From: JABCPE02 sp963520725
GTDB taxonomy: Bacteria; Bacteroidota; Bacteroidia; Flavobacteriales; Weeksellaceae
Assembly: GCA_963520725.1 (NCBI GenBank)
Contig: CAUQSG010000001.1
Location: forward strand, 1-64,000
Direction: 5' to 3'
Length of the DNA stretch: 64,000 nucleotides
The notes beneath the pieces are model-generated. The model made no database searches. It saw nothing but the letters and a program-made list of their open reading frames with translations, and was not told the DNA's origin. This document shows, piece by piece, positions 61,004-64,000 of the stretch (its first letter is position 1; the number at the start of each line of letters is the position of its first letter). Position numbers and translations under genes: made by a program.

Positions 61004-62296
61004 ATGGGATTTATTTCATTCATCGAGGCAAGACAGATTTTAGACTCTCGCGGTAATCCTACTGTGGAGGTAGATGTATTTACAGACAGCGGTGCCATGG
61101 GGCGCGCAGCGGTGCCTTCTGGAGCGTCCACTGGGGAACATGAGGCGGTGGAGCTTCGTGACGGCGGCGCAGAGTTTTTAGGAAAAGGCGTGGAAAAAGC
61201 TGTAGAAAATGTAAGGGAAATCATCGCTCCTGAAATCATCGGGCTTCCTGTCACTCAGCAGAACCTCATTGACCAAATCATGATAGAGGCTGATGGAACT
61301 AAAAATAAAGGAAAACTCGGGGCTAATGCTATTCTTGGTGTTTCTCTGGCAGTGGCAAGAGCTGCAGCGGCGCACCTTAGAATGCCTCTTTATAAATATG
61401 TGGGTGGTGTAAATGCCAATACTCTGCCTGTTCCGATGATGAATGTCATCAATGGAGGTTCTCACTCGGATGCTCCTATCGCGTTCCAAGAGTTTATGAT
61501 TATGCCAGTGAAGGCAGATTCTTTCTCTCATGCTCTTAGAAAAGGAACAGAAATTTTCCATCATTTGAAATCTATTTTGAAATCTCGCGGACTATCCACA
61601 GCGGTGGGTGATGAGGGAGGTTTTGCGCCGACTTTCAAGGGAACGGAAGACGCTCTGGATACTTTACTCCAAGCGATAGAAAAAGCAGGATACAGACCAG
61701 GGGATGATATTATGCTGGCATTGGACTGCGCTTCTTCGGAGTTTTATAAAGATGGAGTTTATGATTATAGAAAATTCGAGGGAGAAGGTGGAGCTTACCG
61801 CACGAGAGAAGAGCAGGTTTCTTACTTGGCTGAATTGACACAGAAATATCCGATTATTTCCATCGAAGACGGAATGCAGGAAGATGACTGGGAGGGCTGG
61901 AAGCTCTTGACAGACAAAATAGGTGACAGAGTGCAGCTGGTAGGAGATGACCTTTTCGTGACGAATGTAGAGCGACTTTCACAAGGGATAAAACAAGGAG
62001 TAGCCAATTCTATTTTGGTGAAAGTAAACCAAATCGGTTCTCTTTCTGAAACGATGGCTGCCGTGCAGATGGCTCAGCATAACAAATATACTTCGGTAAT
62101 GTCCCACCGTTCAGGAGAAACGGAAGATTCTACCATAGCAGACCTTGCTGTAGCGATGAACTGCGGACAGATAAAAACAGGTTCGGCTTCCCGTTCAGAC
62201 AGAATGGCAAAATACAACCAGCTACTAAGAATAGAAGAAGCTCTTGGCGAAACGGCTATTTTCCCTGGGATGGATGCCTTTAAAATCAAGAGATAA
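61004..62296 (+). CDS. eno: Enolase
   Basis: A 430-residue glycolytic enzyme that interconverts 2-phosphoglycerate and phosphoenolpyruvate. Motifs: ARQILDSRGNPTVEVDV, SGASTGEHEAVELRD, NVINGGSHSDAPIAFQEFM, AVGDEGGFAP (catalytic Glu), LDCASSEFY, SIEDGMQEDDWEGW, KVNQIGSLSE (catalytic Lys) and MSHRSGETEDS. Length is standard and all active-site residues are present. It has its own promoter and precedes the TM2 gene by 11 bases. Confidence 0.98.
   Translation: MGFISFIEARQILDSRGNPTVEVDVFTDSGAMGRAAVPSGASTGEHEAVELRDGGAEFLGKGVEKAVENVREIIAPEIIGLPVTQQNLIDQIMIEADGTKNKGKLGANAILGVSLAVARAAAAHLRMPLYKYVGGVNANTLPVPMMNVINGGSHSDAPIAFQEFMIMPVKADSFSHALRKGTEIFHHLKSILKSRGLSTAVGDEGGFAPTFKGTEDALDTLLQAIEKAGYRPGDDIMLALDCASSEFYKDGVYDYRKFEGEGGAYRTREEQVSYLAELTQKYPIISIEDGMQEDDWEGWKLLTDKIGDRVQLVGDDLFVTNVERLSQGIKQGVANSILVKVNQIGSLSETMAAVQMAQHNKYTSVMSHRSGETEDSTIADLAVAMNCGQIKTGSASRSDRMAKYNQLLRIEEALGETAIFPGMDAFKIKR
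62271..62285 (+). repeat. Direct repeat copy 1 (end of eno)
   Basis: TGGATGCCTTTAAAA within the last codons of eno (GMDAFK). An identical 15-base copy lies at 62625-62639, after the TM2 gene. Confidence 0.8.
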
Positions 62297-62307
62297 AAAT
62301 TAAATTC

Positions 62308-62586
62308 ATGAATAAAATGGAAAACCAGAACTTTCAAAATTCTTCGCCTATTTATCGAGATAATAAAAAAGTCTTAGCAGGAGTTTTAGCTATCATGTTA
62401 GGAGGTTTTGGTATTCATAAATTTATTTTAGGATATACCAAAGAGGGAGTTCTTCAAATATTAATGAGTTTTTTCTCGTGTGGATTAGCGAGTGTTATTC
62501 CTTTTGTAGAAGGGATAATTTATCTTACAAAATCTGATGAGGAATTTTACCAAATTTATCAAGTAGGAAGAAGACCTTGGTTTTAA
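62308..62586 (+). CDS. TM2-domain membrane protein
   Basis: A 92-residue inner-membrane protein with the TM2 domain: DNKKVLAGVLAIMLGGFGIHKF forms the first helix and turn, LGYTKEGVLQILMSFFSCG the second, then VIPFVEGIIYL. The family consists of two-helix proteins of unknown role. An alternative start is the ATG at 62317. It lies between two copies of a 15-base repeat and is 11 bases after eno. Confidence 0.85.
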   Translation: MNKMENQNFQNSSPIYRDNKKVLAGVLAIMLGGFGIHKFILGYTKEGVLQILMSFFSCGLASVIPFVEGIIYLTKSDEEFYQIYQVGRRPWF

Positions 62587-62624
62587 GATGATATCCAAAA
62601 TATATAAAGGATTTCTTTGTGGAT

Positions 62625-62639
62625 TGGATGCCTTTAAAA
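62625..62639 (+). repeat. Direct repeat copy 2 (after the TM2 gene)
   Basis: TGGATGCCTTTAAAA, identical to the sequence at 62271-62285 in eno. The flanks are also similar (GATAA follows both), giving a short ghost of the enolase C-terminus (GLDAFKK then stop). Confidence 0.8.
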
Positions 62640-62650
62640 AATAAAAGATA

Positions 62651-63229
62651 ATGAAAAGAAGATTAGTATTATTTCTGATGCTCATGGTTCAGTTTTTCAT
62701 GGCGCAGAACAAAGTGGAAGATTATCTTCATTTAGGAGATAAATATAGATTTGATAATAAGGATTATAAATTGGTATGGAGTTCTCATCCAGCGAGTAAT
62801 TTCTACAAGCAGGAGTATATTTTGCCAAATGAAAATGTAGAAAAATACACAAGGATGATTATGATTGATTTCTTGGAAGGGGATTTGACTCCAAAGGACG
62901 CGATAAGTAATTTTGTCAATAATTTGGAGAATAGTAAAAAGCAAAATCCTATTATAAATTATCAAATGTATGAAAGAGAGGATGAGTATATGCTTGATTT
63001 TATAATAAGTAAAAACTCTCAGGATGGAAAGGAAGTTCTTATTTTAGAAAGAAATGTTTATCGATATTTTAGAATAAATACACCGAAGAGAAAGGGTGTT
63101 CTGCTTTTTGGCGTTAGTGATAGAGCATACACTAAAAAAGAGATGGATAATATGTTTTCTGTCTTGAAAAATAAAAAACTTGATTTAGTAAATAAAGTAA
63201 TCCAAATAGAAGTTCCTAAAATAAAATAA
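62651..63229 (+). CDS. Predicted exported protein of unknown function
   Basis: 192 residues with a signal peptide (MKRRLVLFLMLMVQFFMAQ). The mature part includes YRFDNKDYKLVWSSHPASNF, YILPNENVEKYTRMIMIDFL and YMLDFIISKN, a mix of short strands and helices, ending with a KxD-rich stretch. It lies 64 bases after the TM2 gene. The AT-rich coding region and lack of known motifs leave its function open. Confidence 0.68.
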   Translation: MKRRLVLFLMLMVQFFMAQNKVEDYLHLGDKYRFDNKDYKLVWSSHPASNFYKQEYILPNENVEKYTRMIMIDFLEGDLTPKDAISNFVNNLENSKKQNPIINYQMYEREDEYMLDFIISKNSQDGKEVLILERNVYRYFRINTPKRKGVLLFGVSDRAYTKKEMDNMFSVLKNKKLDLVNKVIQIEVPKIK

Positions 63230-63280
63230 TTTTTAAGGAAGGAAAATAACAAGACCTTTCTTACATTACAGCAAAAAATT

Positions 63281-64000
63281 ATGAAACTAAATATTAATAA
63301 CGAAACAGGAAAATTAAAATCTGTAGTTCTTGGTCAGCCAGTATCTATGGGAGCAGACCCTACTCTGGAGGAGAGCTATGATGCGAAATCATACCATACC
63401 ATTCAGCAGGGTGTCTATCCAAAGGAAGAAGATATTATCAATGAAATGACTGAGTTTGAAAAAGTTCTCAAGAAATATGATGTGGAGGTTATTCGTCCAG
63501 ATATTATCAAAGATTACAATCAGGTCTTCGCGCGAGATGTGGCGTTTGTTATAGAAGATAAGATGATATTGTCTAACCTTATTCCAGATAGAGCTGATGA
63601 ACAGGAGGCTTACTCCAAAATATTTGAACAAGTGGAGTGGCGTAAAATCATCAACCTGCCAGACACAGCCCACATAGAAGGGGGGGATGTGATAGTATGG
63701 AATGATTTCTTGTTCATAGGAACTTGTTTTAGTGAGGATTATAGAAATTTCAAAACGGCGAGAACTAACGAATACGCCATAGAAATTCTCAAAGAATATT
63801 TCCCTAAAAAAAGGATAATAGACCTAGAACTAAAAAAGAATGACACTGTTCCGTATGAAGGTATTTTGCATCTGGATTGTACATTTAATCCCGTAGGAAA
63901 GGACAAATGTATCATCTACAAAGATGGATTCGTGGATGAGAGCGATTACAGACTTATTTTGGATATTTTTGGGGAAGAAAATTGTTTCCATGTTACCAAA
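63281..64000 (+). CDS. Arginine deiminase/DDAH-family amidinohydrolase, N-terminal part
   Basis: The gene runs off the window; the first 240 codons are visible. The frame starts MKLNINNETGKLKSVVLGQP and contains the guanidino-modifying family motifs FARDVAFVIED (substrate-binding Asp), HIEGGDVIVW (Glu-Gly-Gly-Asp) and ILHLDCTFNPVGKD (catalytic His). The nucleophilic Cys would lie beyond the window end. Such enzymes hydrolyse arginine or methylarginine to citrulline; related flavobacterial proteins are annotated as amidinotransferases or arginine deiminase-related. The substrate is not resolved here. Confidence 0.85.
   Translation, partial: MKLNINNETGKLKSVVLGQPVSMGADPTLEESYDAKSYHTIQQGVYPKEEDIINEMTEFEKVLKKYDVEVIRPDIIKDYNQVFARDVAFVIEDKMILSNLIPDRADEQEAYSKIFEQVEWRKIINLPDTAHIEGGDVIVWNDFLFIGTCFSEDYRNFKTARTNEYAIEILKEYFPKKRIIDLELKKNDTVPYEGILHLDCTFNPVGKDKCIIYKDGFVDESDYRLILDIFGEENCFHVTK

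Noticed and set aside
1..64000. CRISPR arrays, insertion sequences, phage genes, tRNA and rRNA genes
   Set aside because: No regularly spaced repeats, transposase or integrase motifs, cloverleaf sequences or rRNA segments were seen.

Overview
The window looks like a chromosomal segment of a flavobacterium (Bacteroidota, class Flavobacteriia), most like the Chryseobacterium/Riemerella group (Weeksellaceae). The reasons are low GC, Bacteroidota promoters (TAnnTTTG at -7, sometimes TTTG at -33), weak ribosome binding sites, a SusC/SusD pair, DPP4-type peptidase, POT transporter, and a DAP-type MurE in a classic division and cell wall (dcw) cluster. Genus assignment is inference. There is no rRNA, tRNA, CRISPR array, insertion sequence or phage.

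Layout. 1-12.9 kb: end of gpsA, two transporters, three unrecognised envelope genes, dipeptidyl peptidase IV, a Spy/CpxP-like protein, NikR, endonuclease III, a glycosyltransferase, TrmN6, three overlapping small genes (the middle one interrupted by an in-frame TGA), the GTPase EngB and an alpha/beta hydrolase. 13.0-30.1 kb: dcw cluster on the plus strand, rsmH-ftsL-ftsI-murE-mraY-murD-ftsW-murG-murC-ftsQ-ftsA-ftsZ. It is interrupted by three unrelated single genes, after ftsI, mraY and murG; mraZ is missing from the head. 30.1-39.6 kb: outer membrane-type protein, dicarboxylate/amino acid symporter, RNase HII, SusC/SusD, ArgS and a lipoprotein. 39.6-51.1 kb: an eleven-gene minus-strand polysaccharide operon. 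51.1-55.8 kb: rimP-nusA-infB with a structured leader. 55.8-64 kb: a glycosyltransferase, an MscS channel, a RecB/AddA-like helicase-nuclease split by a frameshift, enolase, a TM2 protein, a secreted protein and the start of an arginine deiminase/DDAH-family gene.

How the genes work together. The dcw block supplies the cytoplasmic and membrane steps from UDP-MurNAc to lipid II plus the divisome core. The polysaccharide operon encodes RmlA and RmlB but neither RmlC nor RmlD. It has instead a WecE/RffA-like aminotransferase and a PglD-like acetyltransferase, so the predicted product is dTDP-4-amino-4,6-dideoxygalactose or its N-acetyl form, not dTDP-rhamnose. Ugd adds UDP-glucuronate. A polyprenyl-phosphate glycosyltransferase and two GT-C-like membrane proteins suggest sugar transfer on the periplasmic side, and an acyltransferase 3 could O-acylate the product.

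Most noteworthy: the in-frame TGA in a small conserved-looking gene, the frameshifted helicase-nuclease, an endonuclease III without its Fe-S cluster cysteines, single-gene inserts in the dcw and sugar operons, an FtsZ whose C-terminal peptide is followed by 40 extra residues, and the rimP leader with a terminator-like hairpin and a small overlapping ORF. I found no clearly new multi-gene defence or mobile system.
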